Shown piece after piece: positions 9,273-19,387 of a stretch of 64,000 nt of DNA. Position numbers and translations under genes: made by a program. The DNA lies in contig JAJYYK010000013.1 of assembly GCA_021801025.1 (NCBI GenBank), positions 1 to 64,000 on the forward strand. The letters are read 5' to 3'. The first letter of the stretch is position 1, and the number at the start of each line of letters is the position of its first letter. The notes below the pieces were generated by a model. The model was not told the DNA's origin and searched no databases. It saw nothing but the letters and a program-made list of their open reading frames with translations. Source of the stretch: Pseudomonadota bacterium. GTDB taxonomy: Bacteria; Pseudomonadota; Gammaproteobacteria; Burkholderiales; Sulfuriferulaceae.

Positions 9273-10160
9273 TCACCGCGCTCCCAACATCTGCGCTGCA
9301 CTCATCTGAGCTTGCCATTCCAGTTCCCGTTCTGCTTTGCTGCAATCCAGCGTCAGGCTGTGACTCACGCCGTCGAACCAACCCGGCTCACCGCCAAAAC
9401 CGGTGGTTGACCACAATAGCTTCAGACCAGCTTTCACCAGTGTGGGTGGAATGCCAGTGGCATGTGGCCGGTTTTGCATGATGGCTGTACGCAAGTTGAA
9501 ATAATCGGGTGCGGCAAGATTGTAAGGGCCTTGTGCAGGCATTTTAAGTGTCTGGATGATGGCGCGTGCCACGTCGTCTTCGTGTACGCATTGCAATTGT
9601 GGCTGGGGCTCAGGTAATTTGGGATAAATTGGCAGGTTCAGAATGCGATGTAATAAAGGTTGTGCGTGTTTACCCAAAATAATATGGGGACGCAATCGGA
9701 TGATATTGGGATAATGTTGGATCAGCCACCGTTCCAGTTCTGCTTTGTGTTCCGCATAATTAAAATGCCGAATCGGCGAGAGCGGGGCATTTTCATCCAA
9801 ATGTTCGCCTTGCCCATACACCGATGCACTGGACAGGTGGATAATCCGTGACACGCTCAATTCGGCAGCAGTGGCAAGCCAATGTTGAGAGGCACCTACA
9901 TTGATTTCGCGCATACTTTGTAAGGGCATTTTGCCGCGCAATACCACCCAGGCCAGATGAATTAACGCATCATACTGGGGCAACAGTGATTGCGGTGAAA
10001 CTTGGCGAATATCCGCTTGCAGCGCGCTAAATTTAGAATGCCGGAAAGTGCTGGCATGCAGATCCATGCCAAACACCGTGTCCACCGCATTGTCGGCACA
10101 CAGCATGGGCAATAAAGCTTGAGCGAGGTGACTACTGCTGCCTGTGACAAAAATACGCAT
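9273..10160 (-). CDS. NAD(P)-dependent epimerase/dehydratase-family protein (extended SDR)
   Basis: This 295-residue Rossmann-fold protein begins MRIFVTGSSSHLAQ. The glycine motif TGxxGxxG of extended SDRs is altered to TGSSSHLA, so two of the three glycines are missing. A Ser at HLSSASVYGQGE and a YAEHK motif match the catalytic Ser and Tyr-x-x-x-Lys. Its start overlaps the stop of the upstream oxidoreductase gene (TAATG at 10158-10162), so the two are translationally coupled. The substrate is unknown; nucleotide-sugar enzymes share this fold, but the context gives no sugar pathway here. Confidence 0.8.
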   Translation of the reverse strand: MRIFVTGSSSHLAQALLPMLCADNAVDTVFGMDLHASTFRHSKFSALQADIRQVSPQSLLPQYDALIHLAWVVLRGKMPLQSMREINVGASQHWLATAAELSVSRIIHLSSASVYGQGEHLDENAPLSPIRHFNYAEHKAELERWLIQHYPNIIRLRPHIILGKHAQPLLHRILNLPIYPKLPEPQPQLQCVHEDDVARAIIQTLKMPAQGPYNLAAPDYFNLRTAIMQNRPHATGIPPTLVKAGLKLLWSTTGFGGEPGWFDGVSHSLTLDCSKAERELEWQAQMSAAQMLGAR

Positions 10161-11209
10161 TACACAGCAAAAGCCGGTATCACTTCATTGGCAATGCAGT
10201 GCAGGGATTCTTGCACCAGTGCGGTGTCCAATGCGCCTGCACCCACTGCGCACAGCAGATTGGTGACGCCTGCTTCACGGTAACGCTGCAATTTGTCCAC
10301 GCATTCGGCGGGCGAACCGACCACCGCCATGCCAAAAGTTTCCAGTAATGTTAAGTTAATGCCGAGTTTAAGCAAGTGACGAAAACGCCCCAGGTCGTGG
10401 AAATGTTCGTAACTGGGGTACAGCCGTTCCAAAACAGGCAGGGTGGTGGACAATAATTGCTGATAAAACCATACCAATGCGGGGCCGGCCAATTCGCGGG
10501 CACGTTTGCCATCTGGTAAACAAAACAAGCCTATGGTCATGCCTGTGCGAGCAGGTTCCGGTGCTTGCCATGCGTCCAGGTAATGACGTATGTCCTGTTT
10601 GACCATTATCCACGGTTTAAATGGGCCAGCCAATGCACCCAGTTGTGCTTGTGCTGCCCAGACAAAGGTGTCCGGACTGACTGCGGCAGTCCACAGTGGC
10701 GGGTGGGGGCGCTGTATCGGGGAAGGCACTACATTGAGCGCATTTAAATGGAAATGCTCCCCTTGAAAAGTCACCTGCTGGCCGGACAGCGCCTGACGCA
10801 AAATCGCCAGAGACTCGTTGGTGAGCGTACGGCTATTCGCCATGTTGACACCAAACGCCTGGTATTCTTGCGGTGAAAATCCTCGCCCTATACCCAATTC
10901 CAGCCGTCCCTGTGACAGAATATCCAGCGTGGCAGCGCGTTCCGCCACATGCAAAGGATGGTGATAGGGTAGCGGTGTGACACTCAGACCAAGGCGTATG
11001 CGTTGCGTGCGTTGACTGACCGCTGCCAGCACCAAATCGGGGGCTGCGGAATGCGAATAACCGCGCATAAAGTGATGCTCAACTAACCAGGCACAGCCAA
11101 AGCCTAATTGATCGGCCAGAACAATTTCAGCCAAAGTGTCGGTAAACGCTTGTGATTCAGTGCGCACAAGCTGTGCCGGGTGAGAAATTTCATAAAACAG
11201 ATCAAATTG
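10160..11209 (-). CDS. LLM-class flavin-dependent oxidoreductase (bacterial luciferase-like)
   Basis: This ~349-residue TIM-barrel monooxygenase/reductase family protein starts MQFDLFYEIS, the usual beginning for this group. An in-frame ATG at 11254 would add 15 atypical residues. Visible family blocks are WLVEHHFMRGYSHSAAPDLV, RIRLGLSVTPLPYHHP and GRLELGIGRGFSPQEY. These enzymes use FMN or F420 and act on diverse substrates, so the substrate cannot be told. It is the first gene of a two-gene unit with the SDR and overlaps it by the TAATG junction. Confidence 0.85.
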   Translation of the reverse strand, partial: QFDLFYEISHPAQLVRTESQAFTDTLAEIVLADQLGFGCAWLVEHHFMRGYSHSAAPDLVLAAVSQRTQRIRLGLSVTPLPYHHPLHVAERAATLDILSQGRLELGIGRGFSPQEYQAFGVNMANSRTLTNESLAILRQALSGQQVTFQGEHFHLNALNVVPSPIQRPHPPLWTAAVSPDTFVWAAQAQLGALAGPFKPWIMVKQDIRHYLDAWQAPEPARTGMTIGLFCLPDGKRARELAGPALVWFYQQLLSTTLPVLERLYPSYEHFHDLGRFRHLLKLGINLTLLETFGMAVVGSPAECVDKLQRYREAGVTNLLCAVGAGALDTALVQESLHCIANEVIPAFAV

Positions 11210-11254
11210 CATGGCCAGTTTTTTGCATAATCCAGGTTGTTGAGGGTGCTGCAT

Positions 11255-11658
11255 GGTGGCGCGAGCGGATTAAAATCCAGTGACAAACAGGAGAAAACCG
11301 GAGTGTACAACAAACACGCGGGAATTAATTCCGACAAGCTGTTTTTTAATTAAATATGTATCAACAAGACATCAAGCGCAGATCCTGTTTTAATAAAACT
11401 GACATCATCATCGTTCATAATAGGCGTTTTTACCCTTCAATCAAATTTAAAGTAACCACAGCAATGAGGTCACCGGCCTTCAGGCTGGTGGATATTTAGT
11501 CAGGGAGGGGGGCGCATCCCCTCTTTGACCGCGCCTTTAAAACCTCGCCTTTCAGGGCGGGGTTCGGCGCTCCTGCCGGCCTGAAGGCCGGGGTTTTAAA
11601 CCAGCAAGGAAAAAGGATAAACTACTCACGGCAGAAACTATTTATTAAGGTAACATAC
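11255..11658. other. Intergenic region before the mla operon
   Basis: The region is 404 bases between divergent transcription units. The left third is AT-rich and may hold promoters for both directions, although I cannot place -35/-10 boxes with confidence. The centre and right are filled by a long copy of the dispersed hairpin repeat (11459-11620). The mlaF ribosome site AAGG follows at about 11648. No protein-coding frame looks real here. Confidence 0.6.
11459..11620 (+). repeat. Dispersed hairpin repeat, long copy B (162 bp)
   Basis: This is a full-length copy of the long form. It begins AGCAATGAGGTCACCGGCC and ends GGTTTTAAACCAGCAAGG plus AAAAAGGATAA. It can fold into four hairpins in order: CACCGGCC-TTCA-GGCTGGTG; GAGGGG/CCCCTC; CCTCGCC/GGGCGGGG; and GCCGGCC-TGAA-GGCCGG. 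A 52-base internal segment bounded by direct TCAGGG repeats is present here but absent from the short copies C and E. It ends about 40 bases before the mlaF start, so it is probably transcribed into the mla leader. Confidence 0.85.
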
Positions 11659-12522
11659 TTGCCTATCAGTTCATATGACGATAGAATTCCTTCCTTTCCA
11701 GACCTTATATTTAACACAGTGTCCGTAGACAATCTGATCGACATTCGAAATGTGACGTTTGCTTATCGCAATCATGCCGTATTGCAAGACATCTCTTTGT
11801 CTGTGCCGCGTGGGCGCGTTATTGCCATCATGGGTGGAAGCGGCTGTGGTAAAACAACTTTGTTGCGGTTAATCGGCGGTCAATTACGGCCGACGCAAGG
11901 CGAAGTGTCTGTGAATGGACAGATTGTTCATCAGCTTAACAACCATGATTTGTACCAGTTACGGCGAAAAATGGGGCTTTTGTTTCAGTTTGGTGCATTG
12001 TTTACCGATTTGAATGTGTTTGATAATGTGGCTTTTCAAATGCGTGAACACACAGACCTTTCAGCAGAAATGATTCATGATTTGGTGTTGATGAAGCTGA
12101 ATGCGGTGGGATTGCGTGGCGCACAACAACTGATGCCCAATGAATTGTCCGGCGGCATGGCACGTCGCGCAGCACTGGCCCGTGCAATTGCGCTGGACCC
12201 ACTATTGATGATGTACGATGAACCGTTTACCGGGCTGGATCCTATTTCTATGGGTGTCATCGGTAAACTGATTCGGCGGCTGAATGATGCCTTGGGCTTA
12301 ACTTCAATTTTAGTGACACATGACATCGAAGAGTCATTAAAAATTGTTGATTACGTGTATTTTATTTCAGAAGGTCGGGTAGAGGCACAAGGCACTCCAG
12401 ATGAAATTCGCATATCAAAACAAGCTTTTGTCCATCAGTTTGTTCACGCAGAAGAAGACGGGCCAGTGCCTTTTCATTATCCCGCGCCAGATTACGCCAG
12501 TGATTTGGGGCTGAAGGCGTGA
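11659..12522 (+). CDS. mlaF: Phospholipid ABC transporter ATPase MlaF
   Basis: This is the 287-residue cytoplasmic ATPase of the Mla system that moves phospholipids between inner and outer membrane. Walker A is GGSGCGKTT (59-67), the signature is LSGGMARR (163-170), and Walker B is LLMMYDEP (182-189) followed by FTGLDPIS. The N-terminus is about 25 residues longer than usual. The TTG at 11659 is kept because TAAGG lies 6-7 bases upstream; a GTG at 11719 would give a more typical length. Its stop overlaps the mlaE start. It heads the run mlaF-E-D, a TolC-like gene, mlaC and mlaB. Confidence 0.93.
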   Translation: MPISSYDDRIPSFPDLIFNTVSVDNLIDIRNVTFAYRNHAVLQDISLSVPRGRVIAIMGGSGCGKTTLLRLIGGQLRPTQGEVSVNGQIVHQLNNHDLYQLRRKMGLLFQFGALFTDLNVFDNVAFQMREHTDLSAEMIHDLVLMKLNAVGLRGAQQLMPNELSGGMARRAALARAIALDPLLMMYDEPFTGLDPISMGVIGKLIRRLNDALGLTSILVTHDIEESLKIVDYVYFISEGRVEAQGTPDEIRISKQAFVHQFVHAEEDGPVPFHYPAPDYASDLGLKA

Positions 12523-13307
12523 AAGCAAACAATTTCTTTAGCCGCATCGGTCGCTTTACTCTGGACAGCATTACCCGCCTGGGGACTGCCACCCGCTTTT
12601 TATCGCAAGTTTTGATGCGTTCCGGTACCAGTTGGCGCCGATTTCAGCTGGTCATTCGGGAAATTTATTCCAGTGGTGTGCTGTCCTTGATTATTATTGT
12701 GGCATCCGGCTTGTTTGTGGGCATGGTGCTGGGCTTGCAGGGTTATCAAACCTTGCAAACTTATGGTTCTGCCCAATCTTTGGGGGTCTTGGTTGCGCTT
12801 TCTCTGGTACGGGAATTGGGTCCGGTGGTGGCTGCTTTGCTGTTCGCAAGTCGTGCCGGGTCAGCAATCACTGCCGAAGTCGGCCTGATGAAGACCACCG
12901 AGCAATTACAAGCCATGGAAATGATGGCCGTTGACCCGATTGCCCGGATTGTTGCACCACGTTTTTGGGGAGGGGTGATTTCCATGCCTTTATTGGCAGC
13001 CATTTTTTCCATGACGGGTATTTATGGTGGTTACTTGATCGGTGTGCGCCTGTTGGGAGTCGATGACGGTACATTTTGGTCGCAAATGCAGTCTGCGGTG
13101 AGTTTTCGCGAGGACATTCTGAACGGCGTGATTAAAAGCGCGGTATTTGGTTTCGCTGTAACGGTAATAGCCTTGTTTGAAGGCTATGACGCCGTGCCCA
13201 CAGCTGAAGGCATTTCTCGTGCGACAACGCGCACCGTGGTCACTTCGTCGCTGACGATTTTGGCATTAGACTTTATATTGACCGCTTTTATGTTCAGGGG
13301 AGCATGA
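12519..13307 (+). CDS. mlaE: Phospholipid ABC transporter permease MlaE
   Basis: This 262-residue inner-membrane permease has about five hydrophobic segments. It carries the MlaE family blocks ELGPVVAALLFASRAGSAIT and EQLQAMEMMAVDPI. The GTG start overlaps the mlaF stop in GTGA, which implies translational coupling. In the complex two MlaE subunits bind two MlaF and sit under a hexamer of MlaD. Confidence 0.95.
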   Translation: MKANNFFSRIGRFTLDSITRLGTATRFLSQVLMRSGTSWRRFQLVIREIYSSGVLSLIIIVASGLFVGMVLGLQGYQTLQTYGSAQSLGVLVALSLVRELGPVVAALLFASRAGSAITAEVGLMKTTEQLQAMEMMAVDPIARIVAPRFWGGVISMPLLAAIFSMTGIYGGYLIGVRLLGVDDGTFWSQMQSAVSFREDILNGVIKSAVFGFAVTVIALFEGYDAVPTAEGISRATTRTVVTSSLTILALDFILTAFMFRGA

Positions 13308-13310
13308 ACT

Positions 13311-13817
13311 ATGGATAGAACCCTGTTAGATTTCTGGGTAGGATTGTTTGTCACATTGGGGATTGCCGCTCTTTTTGCTTTGGCATTGAAAGTCAGCAAT
13401 TCTGAGGGGTTTTCACGGGGTTCAACCTATACTGTTACCGCCAGCTTTAATAATATTGGCGCATTGAAGGTGCGCGCACCAGTTAAAAGTGCGGGTGTAG
13501 TGGTGGGGCGGGTGAGCGCGATTCATTTTGATAACAAGACCTTTGAAGCATTAGTCAGCATGCAACTCGATAGTCGTTATGCTTTTCCGAAAGACACCTC
13601 AGCTTCCATTTTGACATCTGGTTTGTTGGGTGAACAATATTTGGCATTGGATCCCGGTGGCGACAGCCATAACCTGGTCAATGGTGATACGATTAAAATC
13701 ACGCAATCTGCAGTGGTACTTGAAAACTTAATCAGTCAGTTTCTGTATAATAAAGCTTCAGACTCTGGTAATCAAAGCAACGGTGGCGGGGCTGCTAATG
13801 TTGGAGTAAAACCATGA
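13311..13817 (+). CDS. mlaD: MCE-domain lipid-binding protein MlaD
   Basis: This 168-residue protein has one N-terminal transmembrane helix (about 8-27) followed by a single MCE domain in the periplasm. Family blocks are VRAPVKSAGVVVGRVSAI and SGLLGEQYLALDPGG. MlaD forms a hexameric ring that receives lipid from MlaC. The Gly/Asn/Ser-rich tail after about 150 is probably unstructured. It begins 3 bases after mlaE, and its stop overlaps the ATG of the TolC-like gene (ATGA). Confidence 0.95.
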   Translation: MDRTLLDFWVGLFVTLGIAALFALALKVSNSEGFSRGSTYTVTASFNNIGALKVRAPVKSAGVVVGRVSAIHFDNKTFEALVSMQLDSRYAFPKDTSASILTSGLLGEQYLALDPGGDSHNLVNGDTIKITQSAVVLENLISQFLYNKASDSGNQSNGGGAANVGVKP

Positions 13818-15172
13818 ATATCAAAATAATTCGTCTCATTTTTCTTGGTTTCGGTGTGTTGTTGCCAAAATTAAGCGTTGCCCAGACAGTTACTCTGGAT
13901 CAAGCCATACAAATGACCCTTAATGCTGATCCCAGCATTAAAGAGAAGCAGGAATTGGTGGAATCCGCACGCGCTTTGCTCGATGAGGCAAAAGGTCACC
14001 GCGACCTGATGTTTGATGCCAATATGTTTGAAGGGCTTGCACCCCAAGTCAATGGCGGTTTTTATCAGGGTGGGGCCTACTCAGGTACGCAACCCCGCAC
14101 AGACGGTCCTTTCCCTGGCGGACTGTCTGATTGGACCTCTCTCGAATTTGCCATTATTAAGCCCTTGTATACTTTTGGGAAAATAACGGCTTATAGCGAA
14201 GCAGCCAAAGGCAATATTGAAGTCAAGGAGGGTGATGTTCGCTTAAGACAGGAAGAGATGATCAAGAAGGTGAAGCGGGCTTACTTTTCTTATCTTACCG
14301 CGCGCGATCTGCGCCGTATGCTGGAAGATGTGCAATCGCACCTGAATGATGCACTGGGTTCAGTCAAAAAGAATTTGGACCGCGACAACGGTCAGTCCAA
14401 ACAAACCGATCTGTATGCGCTGCAAACGGCACAAGGTATGTTGTCGAAATACATCAGTCAAGCCATCGCAGTTGAAAAAATCAGCATGGATGGTTTGAAA
14501 TTATTGACCGGTGTGGGCATGAGTGGTGATCTGGAAGTGGCTGATGACAGTCTGACGCCTGTTGCCCTGCCTCAAGGCACTTTGGGGGATTTTAAAACAA
14601 CGGCGATAGCGGACCGCCCCGAAATGTCGCAACTGGAAGCAGGTATGCGTGCCCGTCGTGCTTTGGTCACTGCCTCAAAGGCAGACAGGTACCCCAATAT
14701 TTATGCCGGTATCATTGGCGAGGCGAATTACGCATCCAATCGAACCCAATTAAACAACCCTTACTTGTATGATCCATTTAACAATGCAGGACTAACCCCT
14801 GTCGTGGGCATTAAATGGGATTTCCAGTCGGGCGTGATGTCAGCCAAAATTGCACAGCAGCAGGCCGAGTTGGATGCACTGAACTATAAAGCGCAGTTTG
14901 CTCAGGCAGGCATTCCATTTGAAGTAGCTGAAGCCTATCACCACATGGAAGCCGATTATCAATCCCAACTGGATTTGGCGAAAGGCGCGACGGCAGGCCG
15001 CCGCTGGATGATTGCAGCATTGGCTGATTTCAACGCAGGGTTAGAAAAAGCGGACAAAGTGGCCGATGCACTTAAAAGTTATGCATTGACCCAGGCTGAG
15101 TATTTGCAAACCGTTAGAGCTTATAACCTGGATGTGGCTGAGTTGGCCCTGGTTACCGGCGCTGAAAAATAG
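13814..15172 (+). CDS. TolC-family outer-membrane protein inside the mla operon
   Basis: This 452-residue protein has a signal peptide ending near VAQ (residues 22-24) and two tandem OEP (TolC) halves: VTLDQAIQMTLNADPSIKEK at the start and a second alpha-helical/beta repeat after about 250. In the family, trimers form a beta-barrel and periplasmic tunnel for export. Its ATG overlaps the mlaD stop, so it is made with the Mla proteins. MlaA, the usual outer-membrane partner of Mla, is not encoded between mlaD and mlaC. A direct role in lipid transfer is a hypothesis; an unrelated efflux role with the neighbouring ABC-2 pair is the main alternative. Confidence 0.88.
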   Translation: MNIKIIRLIFLGFGVLLPKLSVAQTVTLDQAIQMTLNADPSIKEKQELVESARALLDEAKGHRDLMFDANMFEGLAPQVNGGFYQGGAYSGTQPRTDGPFPGGLSDWTSLEFAIIKPLYTFGKITAYSEAAKGNIEVKEGDVRLRQEEMIKKVKRAYFSYLTARDLRRMLEDVQSHLNDALGSVKKNLDRDNGQSKQTDLYALQTAQGMLSKYISQAIAVEKISMDGLKLLTGVGMSGDLEVADDSLTPVALPQGTLGDFKTTAIADRPEMSQLEAGMRARRALVTASKADRYPNIYAGIIGEANYASNRTQLNNPYLYDPFNNAGLTPVVGIKWDFQSGVMSAKIAQQQAELDALNYKAQFAQAGIPFEVAEAYHHMEADYQSQLDLAKGATAGRRWMIAALADFNAGLEKADKVADALKSYALTQAEYLQTVRAYNLDVAELALVTGAEK

Positions 15173-15264
15173 TTTTCTTCAACCCAAAAAAATCATTCAA
15201 TCCGCAAAGCGGCCTAATGGATTTTCCGGGTCCAATATAACCCATATATTAAATAGGAATCACC

Positions 15265-15894
15265 ATGTTGCGAAAGATGTTGCACTTAACGTGTATGCTG
15301 TGTTTGGTTTTGTCTTTTACTGTCGCACAAGCGGAAGAAATGCCGCCCGATGTGCTGGTCAAAAACACCACGCTGGAAGTTACGGGAATTCTTAAACGCG
15401 ACAAGGCTGATTTTGCCAATGACAAGCAAAAGCTGTATGCGTTAATTGATACCAAAGTATTGCCTCATTTTGATTTCACACAAATGACACAATTGGCTGT
15501 TGGCCGCTATTGGCGGCAAGCCACACCCGCACAGCAACAGCAACTGGTTACGCAGTTTCGCACGCTGCTGGTAAGAACCTATGCGGGTGCTTTGGCGGCG
15601 TTTAACAAACAAACCATTGAGTTCAAGCCATTCAATATGCCAGCAGGCAGCACTGATGTGACCGTTAATACCCAGGTGAAGCAACCTGGCGCACAACCTA
15701 TCCCCATTGATTACAGTCTGGAACAAACCGCCGCAGGTTGGAAAGTTTATGATGTCAGTATTGATGGCGTTAGCCTGGTGACCAATTACCGGAGTTCATT
15801 CGGATCGGAAATCCGTAAGGATGGCGTGGCTGGACTGCTTCGCACCCTCACCAATCGTAACCAGCAAGATACCACTGATACGGCTTCCAGGTAA
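15265..15894 (+). CDS. mlaC: Periplasmic phospholipid-binding protein MlaC
   Basis: This 209-residue MlaC/Ttg2D-family protein has a signal peptide cleaved near VAQA (about residue 23). Blocks typical of the family are VLPHFDFTQMTQLAVGRYW and WKVYDVSIDGVSLVTNYRSS. It shuttles single phospholipids between the membranes. AGGA at about 15256 precedes the ATG. It comes 92 bases after the TolC-like gene, a gap with no gene of its own. Confidence 0.94.
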   Translation: MLRKMLHLTCMLCLVLSFTVAQAEEMPPDVLVKNTTLEVTGILKRDKADFANDKQKLYALIDTKVLPHFDFTQMTQLAVGRYWRQATPAQQQQLVTQFRTLLVRTYAGALAAFNKQTIEFKPFNMPAGSTDVTVNTQVKQPGAQPIPIDYSLEQTAAGWKVYDVSIDGVSLVTNYRSSFGSEIRKDGVAGLLRTLTNRNQQDTTDTASR

Positions 15895-15904
15895 TCGTCC
15901 CGCT

Positions 15905-16189
15905 ATGTTAACCGTCAAGAAGCCCTATATCCTGCCTGAAGAGGTGACGCTACACACTGTCGGTACTGTGTTGGCTGCGGCCTTGCTTGCGCTAGAGAGT
16001 GGGCAGAATATTTTTGATTTTAGTGCCGTATGCGTTCTGGACTCAACGGTATTGGCTTTTGTGCTGGCATGTCGTCGTGCGGCAGAGCGCAGCCAGATTG
16101 CCTTTCAGTGCATCAATTTGTCTGCCAATTTGCATGCGCTGGCTGATTTATACGGTGTTACCTCTTTCATTTCTACTGAGGTGGTGTGA
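15905..16189 (+). CDS. mlaB: STAS-domain protein MlaB
   Basis: This 94-residue STAS-domain protein has the core IFDFSAVCVLDSTVLAFVLA. MlaB binds MlaF on the cytoplasmic side and is needed for assembly of the transporter. The ATG at 15905 lies 10 bases after the mlaC stop; a longer frame starting at 15821 would run back into mlaC and is not needed. The stop overlaps the GTG of the next ABC gene. Confidence 0.88.
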   Translation: MLTVKKPYILPEEVTLHTVGTVLAAALLALESGQNIFDFSAVCVLDSTVLAFVLACRRAAERSQIAFQCINLSANLHALADLYGVTSFISTEVV

Positions 16190-17088
16190 GTACGCCTGCG
16201 ATACAAATCAGCCACATTCATAAAAGTTTTGGCCATTTCCAGGCGTTGCTCGATATTTCACTGACTATTGAGCAAGGGGAGTTCTTTGCCCTGTTGGGTC
16301 CTAATGGTGCTGGAAAAACCACCCTCATCAGCATTTTAGCCGGGTTAACCCGTGCCACCAGCGGAAGTGCCCAAGTGATGGGGCATTGTGTCGTCGACGA
16401 TTACAAGTCCGCACGCCGGGAGTTGGGCATGGTGCCCCAAGAGTTGGCTTACGATCCATTCTTTACCGTGCGGGAGAGTTTGCGTATTCAATCCGGTTAT
16501 TTTGGTTTGCGTCACAACGATGATTGGATCGATGAAATCCTGACCCGCCTGGGCTTGTTTGAAAAAGCCGACATGAATATGCGCACCCTGTCTGGCGGTA
16601 TGAAACGCCGTGTGTTGGTGGCGCAAGCACTGGTTCATAAACCCCCGGTGATCGTGCTGGATGAACCCACTGCAGGCGTTGACGTAGAATTGCGCCAATC
16701 CTTGTGGGAATTCATTCGACAATTGAACTCTGCGGGACATACGATCGTACTCACCACGCATTATTTGGAAGAAGCCGAGACGTTATGTGAGCGGGTAGCC
16801 ATGCTCAAACAAGGTAAAATCGTTGCATTAGACCGCACAGCCAATTTACTGAAATCCTGTGGCGAGATGAAATTGCATCTTACCCTGAACCCGGACAGTT
16901 TGCCTGAAACATTACAGTCGCGGGTTTATCACAAGACAGAACACGGCTATACCCTGAAAATCGCATCGCCGGAGGAAATTGAACCTATTTTGGTCAGCCT
17001 TCGTGAAGCGGGTGTCCATATTGATGATTTGTCCTTGAGTCATCCCGATTTGGAAGATGTGTTTGTACAAATCATGGGGCGTGCATGA
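16186..17088 (+). CDS. ABC-2 type exporter, ATP-binding subunit (YadG-like)
   Basis: This 300-residue ATPase has Walker A GPNGAGKTT, signature LSGGMKRR and Walker B VIVLDEPTAGVD, in the style of drug/polysaccharide ABC-2 exporters such as YadG. The GTG start overlaps the mlaB stop, and its own stop overlaps the permease start. A C-terminal extension of about 70 residues after the H-loop region is common in this group. The substrate is unknown. The position directly behind mlaB is a conserved betaproteobacterial arrangement in my recollection. Confidence 0.9.
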   Translation: MSTPAIQISHIHKSFGHFQALLDISLTIEQGEFFALLGPNGAGKTTLISILAGLTRATSGSAQVMGHCVVDDYKSARRELGMVPQELAYDPFFTVRESLRIQSGYFGLRHNDDWIDEILTRLGLFEKADMNMRTLSGGMKRRVLVAQALVHKPPVIVLDEPTAGVDVELRQSLWEFIRQLNSAGHTIVLTTHYLEEAETLCERVAMLKQGKIVALDRTANLLKSCGEMKLHLTLNPDSLPETLQSRVYHKTEHGYTLKIASPEEIEPILVSLREAGVHIDDLSLSHPDLEDVFVQIMGRA

Positions 17089-17840
17089 GCGGATTTTACA
17101 CTTTACTGTATAAAGAGGGCTTGCGTTTCTGGCGGGTCTGGTTTCAGACTGTCTTGGCCCCAATTATTACAGCCTTATTGTATTTGTTGATTTTTTCTCA
17201 TGCACTCTCCAAGCATGTTCAAGTTTATCCTGGCGTGTCTTATATCAATTTTTTGGTGCCGGGCCTGGTAATGATGACGGTGTTGCAAAATGCATTTGCC
17301 AACAGTTCGTCCAGTTTGATTCAGTCTAAAATCACGGGCAACATTGTTTTTATGCTGCTGACGCCCATTTCTTATTTGGAGTTTTTCCTGGCATACATGC
17401 TGGCTTCAATGTTCCGTGGACTGATCGTGGGGTCAGGTGTTTTGCTGGGTACCTTGCTGTTTGCGCCGGAATATTTTCACGCGCCACTGTTGAGTTTGCT
17501 GTTCGCCATGTTGGGCGGGGGGATGCTGGGTGCATTGGGAATTATTGCGGGAATTTGGTCAGAAAAATTTGATCAGTTGGCCGCTTTTCAAAACTTCATT
17601 ATCATGCCGTTAACATTTCTTTCAGGGGTGTTTTATTCGCTGCACAGTTTGCCTGTATTTTGGTGGCAAGTGTCAAAATTTAATCCCATTTTTTATGCGG
17701 TGGATGGGTTTCGCTATGGGTTTTTGGGATTTAGCGATGTATCGCCAGGCATCAGTTTGTTGGTCGTAACAACCTGTTTTATGGCATTATCCGGTATTTG
17801 CCTAATTCTGTTGCAACGGGGTTATAAACTGCGGTACTGA
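17085..17840 (+). CDS. ABC-2 type exporter, permease subunit (YadH-like)
   Basis: This 251-residue inner-membrane protein has six hydrophobic segments. It carries the ABC-2 signature region PLTFLSGVFYSLHSLPVFW near the C-terminus and the early block YINFLVPGLVMMTVLQNAFA. It pairs with the ATPase encoded immediately upstream (ATGA overlap). The substrate is not known. Confidence 0.92.
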   Translation: MSGFYTLLYKEGLRFWRVWFQTVLAPIITALLYLLIFSHALSKHVQVYPGVSYINFLVPGLVMMTVLQNAFANSSSSLIQSKITGNIVFMLLTPISYLEFFLAYMLASMFRGLIVGSGVLLGTLLFAPEYFHAPLLSLLFAMLGGGMLGALGIIAGIWSEKFDQLAAFQNFIIMPLTFLSGVFYSLHSLPVFWWQVSKFNPIFYAVDGFRYGFLGFSDVSPGISLLVVTTCFMALSGICLILLQRGYKLRY

Positions 17841-17881
17841 GCATATCCTGAAGCTTTTAATTTAACCTGGAATTTACATCT

Positions 17882-18124
17882 ATGCAACTTATCGAAACCA
17901 TACAAACCTCCATCCAGCAAGGCTTGCCCTGTGATTGGGTACGTGTCAGCGGCGATGGACAACATTTTGAAGCTGTCGTTGTCAGTTCATCTTTTGTCGG
18001 AAAATCACGTGTGGCGTGTCACCAACTGGTATTTAATACTTTGGGTGAGCGTATGCGCGAAGAAGTTCATGCACTGTCAATTAAAACCTACACCCCGGCA
18101 CAATGGACTGAGATGCAAGGTTAA
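17882..18124 (+). CDS. ibaG: BolA-family protein IbaG
   Basis: This 80-residue BolA/IbaG-like protein has the core FVGKSRVACHQLVFNTLG and the terminal HALSIKTYTP. These proteins partner monothiol glutaredoxins in iron-sulfur handling; ibaG sits between mlaB and murA in many proteobacteria, as here apart from the inserted ABC-2 pair. murA begins 9 bases after its stop. Confidence 0.92.
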   Translation: MQLIETIQTSIQQGLPCDWVRVSGDGQHFEAVVVSSSFVGKSRVACHQLVFNTLGERMREEVHALSIKTYTPAQWTEMQG

Positions 18125-19387
<1,263 letters not shown>

